DNA of 64,000 nucleotides from Polaribacter glomeratus (GTDB lineage: Bacteria; Bacteroidota; Bacteroidia; Flavobacteriales; Flavobacteriaceae): positions 1,369,278-1,433,277 of the forward strand of contig NZ_MSCM01000002.1 of NCBI RefSeq assembly GCF_002954665.1. The letters run 5' to 3'. The notes under the pieces are model-generated. The model made no database searches and was not told the DNA's origin. It worked only from the letters and a program-made list of their open reading frames with translations. The first letter of the stretch is position 1; the number at the start of each line of letters is the position of its first letter. A program made the translations under genes and the position numbers. This document shows, in pieces, positions 42,007-52,015 of the stretch.

Positions 42007-44505
42007 ATGAAAAATAGTCTTTTATTTTTTGTGCTTTTATGCATGATATCGGCAATTTCTGCGCAAGAAACACCAACTCCAAACTACAGGCAAGCTGCTA
42101 AATATTCGCCAGAAAACCTAGCCAAAATGGTGCATTCAACAGTTGTAAATCCGCATTGGTTAAAAAAAGGAAACCGTTTTTGGTACGCCTACAAAACATC
42201 TAATGGATCTAATCATTATTTGGTCGATCTTGATAAAAAAAGTAAAAACGAACTTTTTGACAATATAAAGATGGCCAAGTGGTTAACAGAAATCACCAAA
42301 GATCCTTATGATGCAACTCATTTACCTCGTTTTGATTTTAAATTTAATGAAGCAGAAAATGCAATTCGTTTTAGAGTAAAGTCAACCGAAGAAGTGGAGT
42401 TCGTTGATGAAAAAGAAGATGTAGAAAATGATTCTATTTCTACTAAAAGTGAAAAAACGAAGAAACCAAAAATGGAGAAAAAAACTTACTATTTAGAATA
42501 TATATTAGGTAGTAATGGTTTGAAAATTATCAACACAAAAAAAGAAGAGAAAAAACCATGGGAAAAATGGGCAAACATTGCTCCCGATAGTTCTATCGTC
42601 TTATACTCCAAACAATTTAATTTGTATTGGATGGATAAAATAAACTTTAAAAAGTTTATTGAAAACGAAAAAGATAGCACTGTTGTAGAAAATCAATGGA
42701 CAAAAGATGGGGAAGAAAACTACGGTTACGGTGGCGACTCAAGAGAAGATAATGTTGATAAAGACAAAAATAAAGACAAACGTAAAGGTGTTTGGGGAAC
42801 TTGGTCTCACGATTCTAAAAAGTTTGTGTTCGAAAAATCGGATGCTAGACACATTAAAGATTTATGGGTAATTAATTCTACAGGTAAAAAAAGACCAACG
42901 TTAGAAACTTATAAATATCATATGCCAGGAGAGCAAGAATATTACAAATCAGAATTATTAATTTTTGATATTCCAACAAAAACGCATGCAAAAGTTGCTT
43001 TAGATACGGTTCGTCAGCAAAGTTTAACTGTTTTTAGAGCACCAAGAAAACAATCTGACAGAGATGACGATTTTACACCTTCTTTGCTGTTATCAAAAAA
43101 AGGAAAAATTTATTTTAGTGTGATTTCTAGAGATAGAAAAAAACTAGATATTAATGTTGCTGATATCAATACAGGTGAGTATAGAACGTTAATTGAAGAG
43201 CGCTTTAATACGTATATAGAGTCTGCGCCCTTAATTTTATTTAACAATGAAACAGAAATGTTGCATTGGGCAGAACGCGATGGTTGGGCGCATTTTTATT
43301 TATATGATGCGGATGGTAACTTAAAAAACCAAGTTACAGAAGGCGATTATCATGTGGCAGGTTTTGAAGGTTTAGATGAAAAAAGCCGAACTTTATATTT
43401 TACTGCAAATGGTGTGCATAAAGACCAAGATCCTTATTATGCGCATACCTATAAAATTAATTTAAAGGGATCTGGATTAAAGACTTTAGATCCAGGAGAT
43501 TTTACAACAACTTCTTCGATGTCTGATTCGAATCAATATTTTGTAAATAATTTTTCTAGAGTAAATACCACTCCAAAATCGGAAGTGAGAGATACGAACG
43601 GAAAATTAATTTTAGATTTAGAAACTGCAGATTTATCGCAATTATTTGCATCAGGATATCAATTTCCAGAACCTTTTAAAGTAAAAGCAGATGACGGAAT
43701 TACTGATATTTACGGAGTGATGTACAAGCCTTTTGATATGGATTCTACAAAAGTATATCCGTTGTTAGAATATGTGTATCCAGGACCACAAACCGAAGCT
43801 GTAAACAAATCTTTTTCTTATAGAATGGATCGTTTAGATAGAATGGCGCAAGTTGGTTTTGTGGTAATTACTTTAGGAAATAGAGGTGGTCATCCAGACA
43901 GATCTAAATGGTATCATAATTACGGTTACGGAAACTTACGTGATTATGGTTTGGCTGATAAAAAATATGTAGCACAACAATTAGCTAACAAACACGCGTT
44001 TATCGATATTGAAAAAGTAGGAATTTACGGTCATTCTGGCGGTGGATTTATGTCTACAGCAGCAATGTTAGTGTATCCAGATTTCTTTAAAGCGGCAGTT
44101 TCATCCGCAGGAAATCATGATAATAGAGTATACAATTCTTGGTGGAGTGAAACGCATCACGGAGTAAAAGAAGAAATTGACGAAAAAGGGAAGATCTCTC
44201 ATAAATATGACATTGATTACAATCAGTCTCTGGCAAAAAACTTAAAAGGGCATTTAATGTTAATTCATGGAGATATGGATAACAACGTGCATCCTGCAGG
44301 AACAATTAGAATGGCAGAACAATTAATTAAAGCGCATAAACGTTTTAAATTTATGATTATGCCAGGGCAAAGACATGGTTTTGGTGATATGACAGAATAT
44401 TCTTTTTGGTTAAGAGCAGATCATTTTAGTAAATATTTATTAGGTAAAGAGGCTACAGATGTTGATATATTATATATGAATATGGACGAGCCGATGAATA
44501 AATAA
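42007..44505 (+). CDS. S9-family (DPP IV / prolyl oligopeptidase-like) secreted peptidase
   Basis: 832 aa with a signal peptide (about residues 1-19, SAISAQ). An N-terminal beta-propeller region (about 30-560, with a Lys/Asp-rich insertion near 230-265: GYGGDSREDNVDKDKNKDK) is followed by an alpha/beta-hydrolase domain. Catalytic triad: Ser near 678 in GHSGGGFM, Asp near 757 in HGDMDNNVHP, His near 790 in GQRHGFGD. It would cleave dipeptides or short peptides with proline-type specificity in the periplasm or outside, consistent with a protein-degrading marine lifestyle. Single gene, with a strong terminator downstream. Confidence 0.92.
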   Translation: MKNSLLFFVLLCMISAISAQETPTPNYRQAAKYSPENLAKMVHSTVVNPHWLKKGNRFWYAYKTSNGSNHYLVDLDKKSKNELFDNIKMAKWLTEITKDPYDATHLPRFDFKFNEAENAIRFRVKSTEEVEFVDEKEDVENDSISTKSEKTKKPKMEKKTYYLEYILGSNGLKIINTKKEEKKPWEKWANIAPDSSIVLYSKQFNLYWMDKINFKKFIENEKDSTVVENQWTKDGEENYGYGGDSREDNVDKDKNKDKRKGVWGTWSHDSKKFVFEKSDARHIKDLWVINSTGKKRPTLETYKYHMPGEQEYYKSELLIFDIPTKTHAKVALDTVRQQSLTVFRAPRKQSDRDDDFTPSLLLSKKGKIYFSVISRDRKKLDINVADINTGEYRTLIEERFNTYIESAPLILFNNETEMLHWAERDGWAHFYLYDADGNLKNQVTEGDYHVAGFEGLDEKSRTLYFTANGVHKDQDPYYAHTYKINLKGSGLKTLDPGDFTTTSSMSDSNQYFVNNFSRVNTTPKSEVRDTNGKLILDLETADLSQLFASGYQFPEPFKVKADDGITDIYGVMYKPFDMDSTKVYPLLEYVYPGPQTEAVNKSFSYRMDRLDRMAQVGFVVITLGNRGGHPDRSKWYHNYGYGNLRDYGLADKKYVAQQLANKHAFIDIEKVGIYGHSGGGFMSTAAMLVYPDFFKAAVSSAGNHDNRVYNSWWSETHHGVKEEIDEKGKISHKYDIDYNQSLAKNLKGHLMLIHGDMDNNVHPAGTIRMAEQLIKAHKRFKFMIMPGQRHGFGDMTEYSFWLRADHFSKYLLGKEATDVDILYMNMDEPMNK

Positions 44506-44544
44506 AACAAATTTATCATTTTTGTAAAGACAGGAATCTAATTT

Positions 44545-44576
44545 AAAAACTCCGAATTTTGTTCGGAGTTTTTTTT
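44545..44576 (+). terminator. Terminator of the S9 peptidase gene
   Basis: AAAAACTCCGAA pairs with TTCGGAGTTTTT around a five-base loop, followed by T. Confidence 0.9.
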
Positions 44577-44590
44577 ATGTTCTATATTCT

Positions 44591-44640
44591 TGATGTCACA
44601 TCGAGTGATTTTGTTTTTTCGCAAAATTGTATCGAGATGC
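44591..44640. repeat. Intergenic repeat with hairpin potential
   Basis: TGTCACATCGAGTG and the later GTATCGAGATGC bracket a small stem (ATTTTG / CAAAAT). Words like TCACATCGAG...ATCGAGATG are a common dispersed-repeat type in Flavobacteriaceae. The right end abuts the XRE gene terminus. Confidence 0.45.
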
Positions 44641-44642
44641 TT

Positions 44643-44849
44643 TTAATCTTCTTGATATTCTAAAATATCTGCAGGCTGACAATCTAAAGCTTTGCAAATT
44701 GCTTCTAAAGTAGAAAACCGAATTGCTTTTGCTTTACCTGATTTTAAAACGGATAAATTTGCGGAGGTAATACCTATTATTTCTGCCAATTCTTTACTCC
44801 GCATTTTACGAGTGGCAAGCATTATATCTAAATTTACGATGATTGCCAT
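44643..44849 (-). CDS. Small XRE-type (Cro/CI-like) regulator
   Basis: 68 aa, a single helix-turn-helix domain: LDIMLATRKMRSKELAEIIGITSANLSVLKSGKAKAIRFSTLEAI in pieces, then CKALDCQPADILEY. It matches the YozG-like subgroup that is regularly encoded next to DUF2975 membrane proteins. It starts two bases after the DUF2975 stop, so it is coupled to it. It probably regulates its own operon; the target is unknown. Confidence 0.88.
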   Translation of the reverse strand: MAIIVNLDIMLATRKMRSKELAEIIGITSANLSVLKSGKAKAIRFSTLEAICKALDCQPADILEYQED

Positions 44850-44851
44850 TG

Positions 44852-45355
44852 TTATATTGTTAAGTCATTTTCTTGTTTTGCTGATGTAGCTATTTTGAAT
44901 ATTTCACTTAAAATTAAAAAGAATAGGCCTAGACAGATAATTACTAAATGTTGATTTAAGCTAAATTCTAAGGTTACTTTTTGTTCAAAATAAATTGTAG
45001 AAATTATGGATATAATTAGCGAAATAAAACCAGAGATAATCAATAGATTTCCTATTTTTTTAAATAGTTTACTAACTGTTTCTTCAAATATTTTTACTCT
45101 TATAAAAGAGTTTAATACTTTTCTAAAGAAGTATAAGGCAGCAATAATCAATAAATAATTTAGTGAAGAGATTGCAAATAATACTTTTGATAGCATGTCG
45201 TTTTCATTAAAATTAACTGAATTCATTTCAATATTAAATTCGCCAAGATCGATAAAGAATATTGCAATAGAAAAGCTAAGAAGGATAAGTATTATTGGTG
45301 TAGAAAAGATCCAAAGTAGGTCTACAGTTGCTTTTAAAATAGATAATTTTCTCAT
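44852..45355 (-). CDS. DUF2975 membrane protein (copy 2)
   Basis: 167 aa with four predicted transmembrane helices (about 13-35, 60-80, 98-120, 130-150). The arrangement of TM pairs with FRKVLNSFIRVKIFEETVSKLFKKIG between TM2 and TM3, where other members read PF, identifies DUF2975. The C-terminus is QENDLTI, almost the same as the SENDLTI end of the upstream paralogue. Function unknown; coupled to the XRE gene. Confidence 0.8.
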   Translation of the reverse strand: MRKLSILKATVDLLWIFSTPIILILLSFSIAIFFIDLGEFNIEMNSVNFNENDMLSKVLFAISSLNYLLIIAALYFFRKVLNSFIRVKIFEETVSKLFKKIGNLLIISGFISLIISIISTIYFEQKVTLEFSLNQHLVIICLGLFFLILSEIFKIATSAKQENDLTI

Positions 45356-45358
45356 AAT

Positions 45359-45874
45359 TTATATTGTTAAATCATTTTCTGATTGAATTTCAATGCCTCT
45401 TTTTACCATTTGGGCAAAAATGAAAATTACTCCTGCTAAAAAGATAAAATCACTCGAGAACAAATCCATGGAGTAGTCATATTTTTTTGCTAAAAATTTT
45501 ACATGAGCGTTGTGTAGAATCGCAAGAACCCATAAGTTAAAAATGCTATAACTTATATTTTGCATTAGTTTTTGAACTACTAAATTAAAGGGTTTCTCTA
45601 AGTTTAATGAACTTAATAATTCAGTAACTAGAAAGGCAATATAAGCTTCAGTTGCAAAAAGTGCCACTTTATAACTTACGATAAAAGTGTATTGTCTAAA
45701 ACTGTGGTTGTAATATTCTGATAAATCTAAACCTGTATACAAATTTCGTGCAGCTTCGGGGCTACCGGTACTTATAAAGTAAGAGATTAAAATTGCACCT
45801 GTTTTTATACATAAGCCAATAAAAACAATCCAGGAAAGGATGTGCATTACTTTTAATATTTTTGCTGTTTTCAT
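45359..45874 (-). CDS. DUF2975 membrane protein (copy 1)
   Basis: 171 aa, four predicted helices (about 11-31, 61-82, 104-122, 137-157). The LLSSLNLEKPFNLVVQKLMQNI segment between TM2 and TM3 is the conserved DUF2975 feature. It ends SENDLTI. It precedes copy 2 by three bases and the XRE gene by one more gene, forming a three-gene operon. Confidence 0.8.
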   Translation of the reverse strand: MKTAKILKVMHILSWIVFIGLCIKTGAILISYFISTGSPEAARNLYTGLDLSEYYNHSFRQYTFIVSYKVALFATEAYIAFLVTELLSSLNLEKPFNLVVQKLMQNISYSIFNLWVLAILHNAHVKFLAKKYDYSMDLFSSDFIFLAGVIFIFAQMVKRGIEIQSENDLTI

Positions 45875-45956
45875 TTTAAATAATTTTTAATAGTTGCTGA
45901 TGCAAATATATAAAAATTATCGATAAACAATAATAAAATATTAAAAAAAGGTAATT

Positions 45957-46391
45957 TTAAACTTTTTTGATGACGTTTGTTACAATTCCCCAAATAACAA
46001 AATCATTTTCTTCGGTGATGTTTATAATAGGATAATTAGGGTTTTCTGGTTGCAACCAAACTTCATTTTTTTCGACACGCAAACGTTTTACTGTAAACTC
46101 GCCGTCTAAAAAGCAAACGGCAATTTTGTTGTTTGCAGGTTCTAAGCTTCGGTCAATTACTAACAAATCATTATCATCTAAACCAGCATCAATCATAGAT
46201 TGCCCTTTTACTTTTGCAAAAAAAGTAGCGTCTTTATTTCTGATTAATTCATCATCCAAAGAAATTCTAGTTTCTCTAAAATCGTCTGCAGGCGAAGGAA
46301 ACCCAGCAGAAATGCCAACGTCAACTAAGATTGCTCCATTTCCTGTGGAAGCTTTTGGCGTAAAAAAAGTTAGTATTTTTGATGTTTTCAT
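45957..46391 (-). CDS. umuD: UmuD-like S24 peptidase, translesion polymerase subunit
   Basis: 144 aa. Self-cleavage site Ala29-Gly30 (GISAGFPSPADD), catalytic Ser65 (VKGQSMIDAG) and Lys102 (FTVKRLRV) fit UmuD, with spacing close to the E. coli protein (Cys24-Gly25, Ser60, Lys97). After RecA-stimulated self-cleavage the dimer joins UmuC as polymerase V. It has no DNA-binding domain, so it is not LexA. It lies third in umuC-DUF2007-umuD, the reverse of the usual umuD-umuC order. Confidence 0.93.
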   Translation of the reverse strand: MKTSKILTFFTPKASTGNGAILVDVGISAGFPSPADDFRETRISLDDELIRNKDATFFAKVKGQSMIDAGLDDNDLLVIDRSLEPANNKIAVCFLDGEFTVKRLRVEKNEVWLQPENPNYPIINITEENDFVIWGIVTNVIKKV

Positions 46392-46441
46392 TTAACTGCA
46401 AATTATAACATTTTTGTATATGTTCAATATTTTTTTATAAC

Positions 46442-46819
46442 TTAAAATACTGTTTTACAATCATTACAGCGATGTCTAGTTTTTTCGAAAAAAGGGAATA
46501 ACATATAAAAGATATTTTTTCTTTGAAGTGGCGCAATTAAAATTTTATTAGAGTTGCAATTTGTGCAAAAAATATCATTTCCGCTTTTGTCTTTCTGATA
46601 CGTTCTAATTTCATTATAGATTTCTGCAGCTTTGTCAAAGTCATTTTGATGAACCAACAATTTTACGCCACCAATTGCATTGCTAATTAAAGGATCTGAA
46701 TCTATCGTTTTTTCATCCATCAGCATTGTTTTAAAACCCTCTGCATATAATCTTGATTTTGTTACATGAGCTTCTGTAGAATAGTCAAAAACAGCTAGAA
46801 TTTTATAATTAGAATTCAT
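46442..46819 (-). CDS. DUF2007-like protein with C-terminal zinc ribbon
   Basis: 125 aa. Residues about 4-70 form a ferredoxin-like DUF2007 domain (YKILAVFDYSTEAHVTKSRLYAEGF, GGVKLLVHQNDFDKAAEIY), a predicted signal-transducing fold. Residues 83-125 hold two knuckles, Cys85-x-x-Cys88 and Cys118-x-x-Cys121, joined by a basic/aromatic linker, ending CKTVF. The zinc-ribbon layout is similar to the 51-aa microproteins at 51774-53013. It sits between umuC (11 bases) and umuD (50 bases), so it is probably co-expressed with the polymerase; its role is unknown. Confidence 0.75.
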   Translation of the reverse strand: MNSNYKILAVFDYSTEAHVTKSRLYAEGFKTMLMDEKTIDSDPLISNAIGGVKLLVHQNDFDKAAEIYNEIRTYQKDKSGNDIFCTNCNSNKILIAPLQRKNIFYMLFPFFEKTRHRCNDCKTVF

Positions 46820-46830
46820 AAAAAGTGGCC

Positions 46831-48096
46831 TTATTTAGTTGCGTTTACCGTTATTATTTGATGAATATTGGTTGTAAATTTAGGCGATAACCTGTCTTGA
46901 CGCATTTTCCATGTGCGTTTTAAATCTTGATTGCCAAGTTTAATTTTATCCGATTTAAATTTACTATTTAATTTATCAATAGCAGCCATTAAAGGTTTGT
47001 GTTTTGGGTTTTCGCTCGAAAATAAATTGAGTTGAAAATTATCATTTGGCACTAAACCAGTAACAATAACACCTGCTCTTTTATATTTAATGCCGCTTTT
47101 AAAAATCGTTTTTACAGCTTCTATCGCAGCATTAGAAATGGTTAAAGTAGAATCTGTTGGATATGAAAAAACTACTGTTTTACTTGCGCTATATTGTTCT
47201 AAATCTTTTTGATATCGGTCACTAGAAAGTTGCACAATTAGCATGTGGCAGCTCGATTTCTGTACACGTAATTTTTGAGCACAACTTGCAGTAAACGTAG
47301 AAATACGTTCTTTAATATTATCAATATCTGTGTATGTGTATTCAAAACTTCTTGTAGTTGCAATCATCTTTTTTGATGAAACTTCGCCTAACGGAATTTT
47401 AGAAATACCTTGTAAGTCTTTGTGCAAACGCCATTCTACAATAGAGAAATTTTTTAAAACCCAATCGCTAGAAAGTTGCGTAAAATCGTATGCAGTTTCA
47501 CATCCTTTTTCTTGTAAGCGTTTTTTTAGGCGACTTCCAATTCCCCAAACATTTCCAATTTTAGTCCATTTTAAAGCTTTAATTCTTTTTTCATCAGAAT
47601 CAATAATGCAAATTCCTTTAGACTGTTTTAGGTTAGAACGGGCAATTTTATTGGCAACTTTAGTCAATGCTTTTGTTGGTGCAATACCTACACAAGTTGG
47701 TATGCCTGTCCATTTTAAAACACGGCTTCTCATACTAGTTGGATATTCGGTAAGATTATAATTTTCAAAACCTTTTAATTCTAAAAAAGATTCATCTATA
47801 GAATATACTTCAATATCTGGAGAAAAGTCTGATAAAATACTCATTACTCTTGCACTCATATCTCCATACAAAGGATAATTTGAAGATAAAACAATAATAT
47901 TATTTGCTTTACAAAATTGTTCCCATTTAAAAATTGGCGCACCAAAAGGTAGTTGTAATTTTTTAGCTTCATCGCTCATAGAGATAACACAGCCATCGTT
48001 ATTACTTAAAATAGCAACTGGTTTTCCTTGTAAATTAGGGTTAAAAACCCGCTCACAAGACGCATAAAAATTATTACAATCTATTAATGCAAACAT
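46831..48096 (-). CDS. umuC: DNA polymerase V catalytic subunit UmuC (Y family)
   Basis: 421 aa from the ATG at 48096, almost exactly the E. coli length; a 20-residue in-frame extension to 48156 is rejected because family proteins begin MFALIDCNNFYASCERVF. Catalytic acids: Asp6 and the DE pair in YSIDESFLEL. The HhH region (VWGIGSRLKKRLQEKG) and little-finger domain follow. It performs error-prone bypass of DNA lesions. First gene of the umuC-DUF2007-umuD unit. A TATTTTTA element at 48101-48108 ends four bases before the ATG, suggesting a leaderless transcript. Confidence 0.95.
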   Translation of the reverse strand: MFALIDCNNFYASCERVFNPNLQGKPVAILSNNDGCVISMSDEAKKLQLPFGAPIFKWEQFCKANNIIVLSSNYPLYGDMSARVMSILSDFSPDIEVYSIDESFLELKGFENYNLTEYPTSMRSRVLKWTGIPTCVGIAPTKALTKVANKIARSNLKQSKGICIIDSDEKRIKALKWTKIGNVWGIGSRLKKRLQEKGCETAYDFTQLSSDWVLKNFSIVEWRLHKDLQGISKIPLGEVSSKKMIATTRSFEYTYTDIDNIKERISTFTASCAQKLRVQKSSCHMLIVQLSSDRYQKDLEQYSASKTVVFSYPTDSTLTISNAAIEAVKTIFKSGIKYKRAGVIVTGLVPNDNFQLNLFSSENPKHKPLMAAIDKLNSKFKSDKIKLGNQDLKRTWKMRQDRLSPKFTTNIHQIITVNATK

Positions 48097-48210
48097 GGTA
48101 TAAAAATACAAGAAATAAGGAATGAAAGTTTGATGAAAATAAATAGTAATGAACAATTAGTAATAGAAAATAACTATTTAAAAAGTAATTTTATGGCTAA
48201 AAAAGTATAA

Positions 48211-49704
<1,494 letters not shown>

Positions 49705-49722
<18 letters not shown>

Positions 49723-49751
49723 TTTAAAACTGGACTAGTTTAATCGTCCGG
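49705..49751. promoter_or_regulatory. Candidate MocR operator between the regulator and TonB receptor
   Basis: AACCGGACTA (49705-49714) and AACTGGACTA (49728-49737) are direct repeats 23 bases apart, and CCGGACGA occurs inverted at 49744-49751. The second repeat, AAACTGGACTA, closely resembles the AAAGTGG-W-CTA direct-repeat box described for Bacillus PdxR. The first lies within the first codons of the regulator gene. Confidence 0.6.
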
Positions 49752-49788
49752 AAAGTTAGCACTTTTGCATCGTTTTAAATCAACATTT

Positions 49789-51612
49789 ATGAAAATTAAA
49801 ATTACGTTACTAATTGTTCTATTATTTTATGTTGTGCAAGCAAAAGCACAAGTTGAATCTGTAAAAAGAGACACGTTAAAAGAAGTAATAATTTCTTCTT
49901 CAAGAATAGATTTGCCTTTTAAAGAAAACTCACGCACTATAATTGTTATTTCGTCCGAAGTAATAAAAAATAGTGCAGCAACAAATGTAGCAGATTTGTT
50001 ACAACAAGTTGCTGGTGTCGATATTAGAAGAAGAGGAACTGCGGGTAGCCAGGCAGATTTATATATTAGAGGTGGCGGTTTTGACCAAACTTTATTATTG
50101 ATTGATGGTATAAAAATGGATGATTCGCAAACGGGGCATCATACTTTAAATGCAGCTTTACCAATTGAGGTTATTGAAAGAATAGAGATTATTAAAGGGC
50201 CGGCAGCAAGAGTTTTTGGGCAAAATGCATTTACAGGAGCTATAAATATTGTTACTAAAAATAAGTTAGACAAATCAACCTCAGTAAATGTGGAAACAGG
50301 TTCTTTTGGCCAGTTAAATTACTCTTTAACAGTTGGTAAAGAAACTGAAAACACCTCAATTATTGCGCATGTTGGTGCACTAACTTCGGATGGATATAGA
50401 GAAAATTCTGATTATAATAATTACAACTATTTTGTAAAAGGAATTTTTAATAAGAAAAAGCAGCCAATAGAATTGATTGCAACTTTTTTTGATAAAAAAT
50501 TTGGAGCAGAAAATTTTTATACAACAAATCCTACTTTTAATGAGTATGAAGAAACTCAGAATAGTGTTCTAGGAATTTCCACAGTTTTTAAATCAGAAAA
50601 ATTTAAGATTACACCAAGAATTTATTGGAGACGTGGTCAAGATATTTTTTTATTAAGAAGAGATAATCCTAGTTTTTATAGAAATTTACACATTACCAAT
50701 AAAGTGGGTGTAGAAACAAATGCATCGTATACTTCTAATTTAGGTATTACAGGTTTTGGTGTAGATATTTCTAGAGTTTCTATTAGCAGTAATAATTTGG
50801 GTGATAGAAATAGAATTATGGCTAATTTGTTTTTAGAACACCGTTTTAAACTAGCAAATGATAAATTAGATATTACACCGGGAGTTGCTGTAACGTACTT
50901 TTCTGATTTTAAATTTCACGCATTTCCAGGAATAGATGTAGGTTATAATTTATCTGATCATTTAAAGGCTTATGGAAATATTGGTTTTACTTACAGAATA
51001 CCAACCTACACAGATTTATTTTATAAAGATCCGGTAACGGTAGGAAATGAGAATTTAGAACCAGAAGAAGCATTTGCGCAAGAAATTGGTTTAAAATATA
51101 CAAAATCTAACTTTTCTACTACAGTGGCTATTTTTAATAGAGATGCAAATAATTTAATAGATTATATAAGGCCAAATACAAATAATAGTGTTTTTACGGC
51201 AACAAATATTACAGAAGTAAATACACAAGGTTTTGAACTTGATGCAGCTTATAATTTTAAGATAAAAGATTTTAATCAAACATTGGCGGTTGGTTATACC
51301 TACTTAAATGACAATATTTTAGATCAAAATAAAGATTTATCAAGGTATTCTTTAAATACATTAAAGAATCATTTTACAACACGTTTTACAAGTAAGTTGT
51401 TTAAAAATGTAACACAAAATATTATCTACAAATATGCAGAACGTTCTATTGGAACTAGTTATAATGTTTGGGATGCATCTGTAATTGTAGCTATTAATAA
51501 ATTTAGCTTTACAGTTACTGCTAACAATATTTTTAATGCGGATTATATAGAATCTGGTTTTGTACCGATGCCACCAAGTAGTGTTTTATTTGGATTGCGT
51601 TATAGCTTTTAA
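49789..51612 (+). CDS. TonB-dependent receptor (BtuB-like size), ligand unknown
   Basis: 607 aa from the ATG at 49789; the upstream in-frame ATG at 49765 overlaps the promoter and is not followed by a signal peptide. Signal peptide about residues 1-21 (VVQAKAQ), plug domain about 35-150 (ADLLQQVAGVDIRRRG, GGFDQTLLLIDGIKMDD, IERIEIIKGPAARVFGQNAF), then a short beta-barrel ending VLFGLRYSF. There is no CarboxypepD-like extension, so it is of the small-ligand type (metal chelate, cofactor or vitamin). The divergent MocR regulator suggests control by a vitamin-B6-related or other small metabolite; this is inference. Confidence 0.87.
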   Translation: MKIKITLLIVLLFYVVQAKAQVESVKRDTLKEVIISSSRIDLPFKENSRTIIVISSEVIKNSAATNVADLLQQVAGVDIRRRGTAGSQADLYIRGGGFDQTLLLIDGIKMDDSQTGHHTLNAALPIEVIERIEIIKGPAARVFGQNAFTGAINIVTKNKLDKSTSVNVETGSFGQLNYSLTVGKETENTSIIAHVGALTSDGYRENSDYNNYNYFVKGIFNKKKQPIELIATFFDKKFGAENFYTTNPTFNEYEETQNSVLGISTVFKSEKFKITPRIYWRRGQDIFLLRRDNPSFYRNLHITNKVGVETNASYTSNLGITGFGVDISRVSISSNNLGDRNRIMANLFLEHRFKLANDKLDITPGVAVTYFSDFKFHAFPGIDVGYNLSDHLKAYGNIGFTYRIPTYTDLFYKDPVTVGNENLEPEEAFAQEIGLKYTKSNFSTTVAIFNRDANNLIDYIRPNTNNSVFTATNITEVNTQGFELDAAYNFKIKDFNQTLAVGYTYLNDNILDQNKDLSRYSLNTLKNHFTTRFTSKLFKNVTQNIIYKYAERSIGTSYNVWDASVIVAINKFSFTVTANNIFNADYIESGFVPMPPSSVLFGLRYSF

Positions 51613-51626
51613 TAAAAACCCCCAAC

Positions 51627-51672
51627 ATGACGCGTCTTGAAGAATTTACATCGATTATTCAGGATGCGTCAT
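51627..51672 (+). terminator. Inverted repeat after the TonB receptor
   Basis: ATGACGCGTC and GATGCGTCAT face each other across 26 bases, followed by TTTATTT. A possible weak terminator, or a remnant of a mobile element end. Confidence 0.4.
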
Positions 51673-51773
51673 TTATTTAGAATTGATTCTTATTTTGATT
51701 AATAAATATTATTATTTGTGCTCTATTAAAGGTTTTAAGTATATTGTAGGCCTCTTTTAAAACATTAAAATTA

Positions 51774-51929
51774 ATGAAAGCTTGCCCAAAATGTAAATCA
51801 GTTTCAAAACAAAAATTAAAAAGAAGACCAATTATAAAACTATTTAAAGGCTCTAAAGGGTTTTCTTGCAAGGATTGCAATACAGCGTATACTTGGTTTC
51901 CTATTCTTAATCGTTCTTTAAGAATTTAA
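51774..51929 (+). CDS. 51-aa zinc-ribbon microprotein, array copy A
   Basis: MKACPKCKS opens the protein; Cys4-x-x-Cys7 and Cys32-x-x-Cys35 make a treble-clef or zinc-ribbon pair, joined by a very basic linker (KQKLKRRP) and followed by NTAYTWFPILNRSLRI. Copy A is the most divergent of the four (GSKGFSCKDC). No family was recognised. It is followed by its own terminator at 51931-51965. Given the paralogues, conserved frame and terminator, a real gene is very likely despite its length. Nucleic-acid binding is a reasonable guess from charge and fold, but unproven. Confidence 0.85.
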   Translation: MKACPKCKSVSKQKLKRRPIIKLFKGSKGFSCKDCNTAYTWFPILNRSLRI

Positions 51930-51930
51930 C

Positions 51931-51968
51931 AAAGATCTTCATAATTTTATATTGTGAAGATCTTTAGT
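51931..51968 (+). terminator. Terminator of array copy A
   Basis: AAAGATCTTCA (51931-51941) pairs with TGAAGATCTTT (51955-51965) over a 13-base loop, then a short T-rich tail. Starts two bases after the stop codon. Confidence 0.75.
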
Positions 51969-52015
51969 TCTAGTCTATATGTAGTGAGGTTGAGGTTTTA
52001 AAATATGTATTTTAA

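Noticed and set aside
46407..46424. AACAT-N8-ATGTT inverted repeat upstream of umuD as an SOS-type operator
   Set aside because: Short, AT-rich and not found upstream of umuC, which is the first gene of the unit; chance is a sufficient explanation.
51677..51880. A 67-aa minus-strand frame overlapping microprotein copy A
   Set aside because: It opposes the conserved 51-aa microprotein frame, lacks homology with other copies and has no promoter on that strand.
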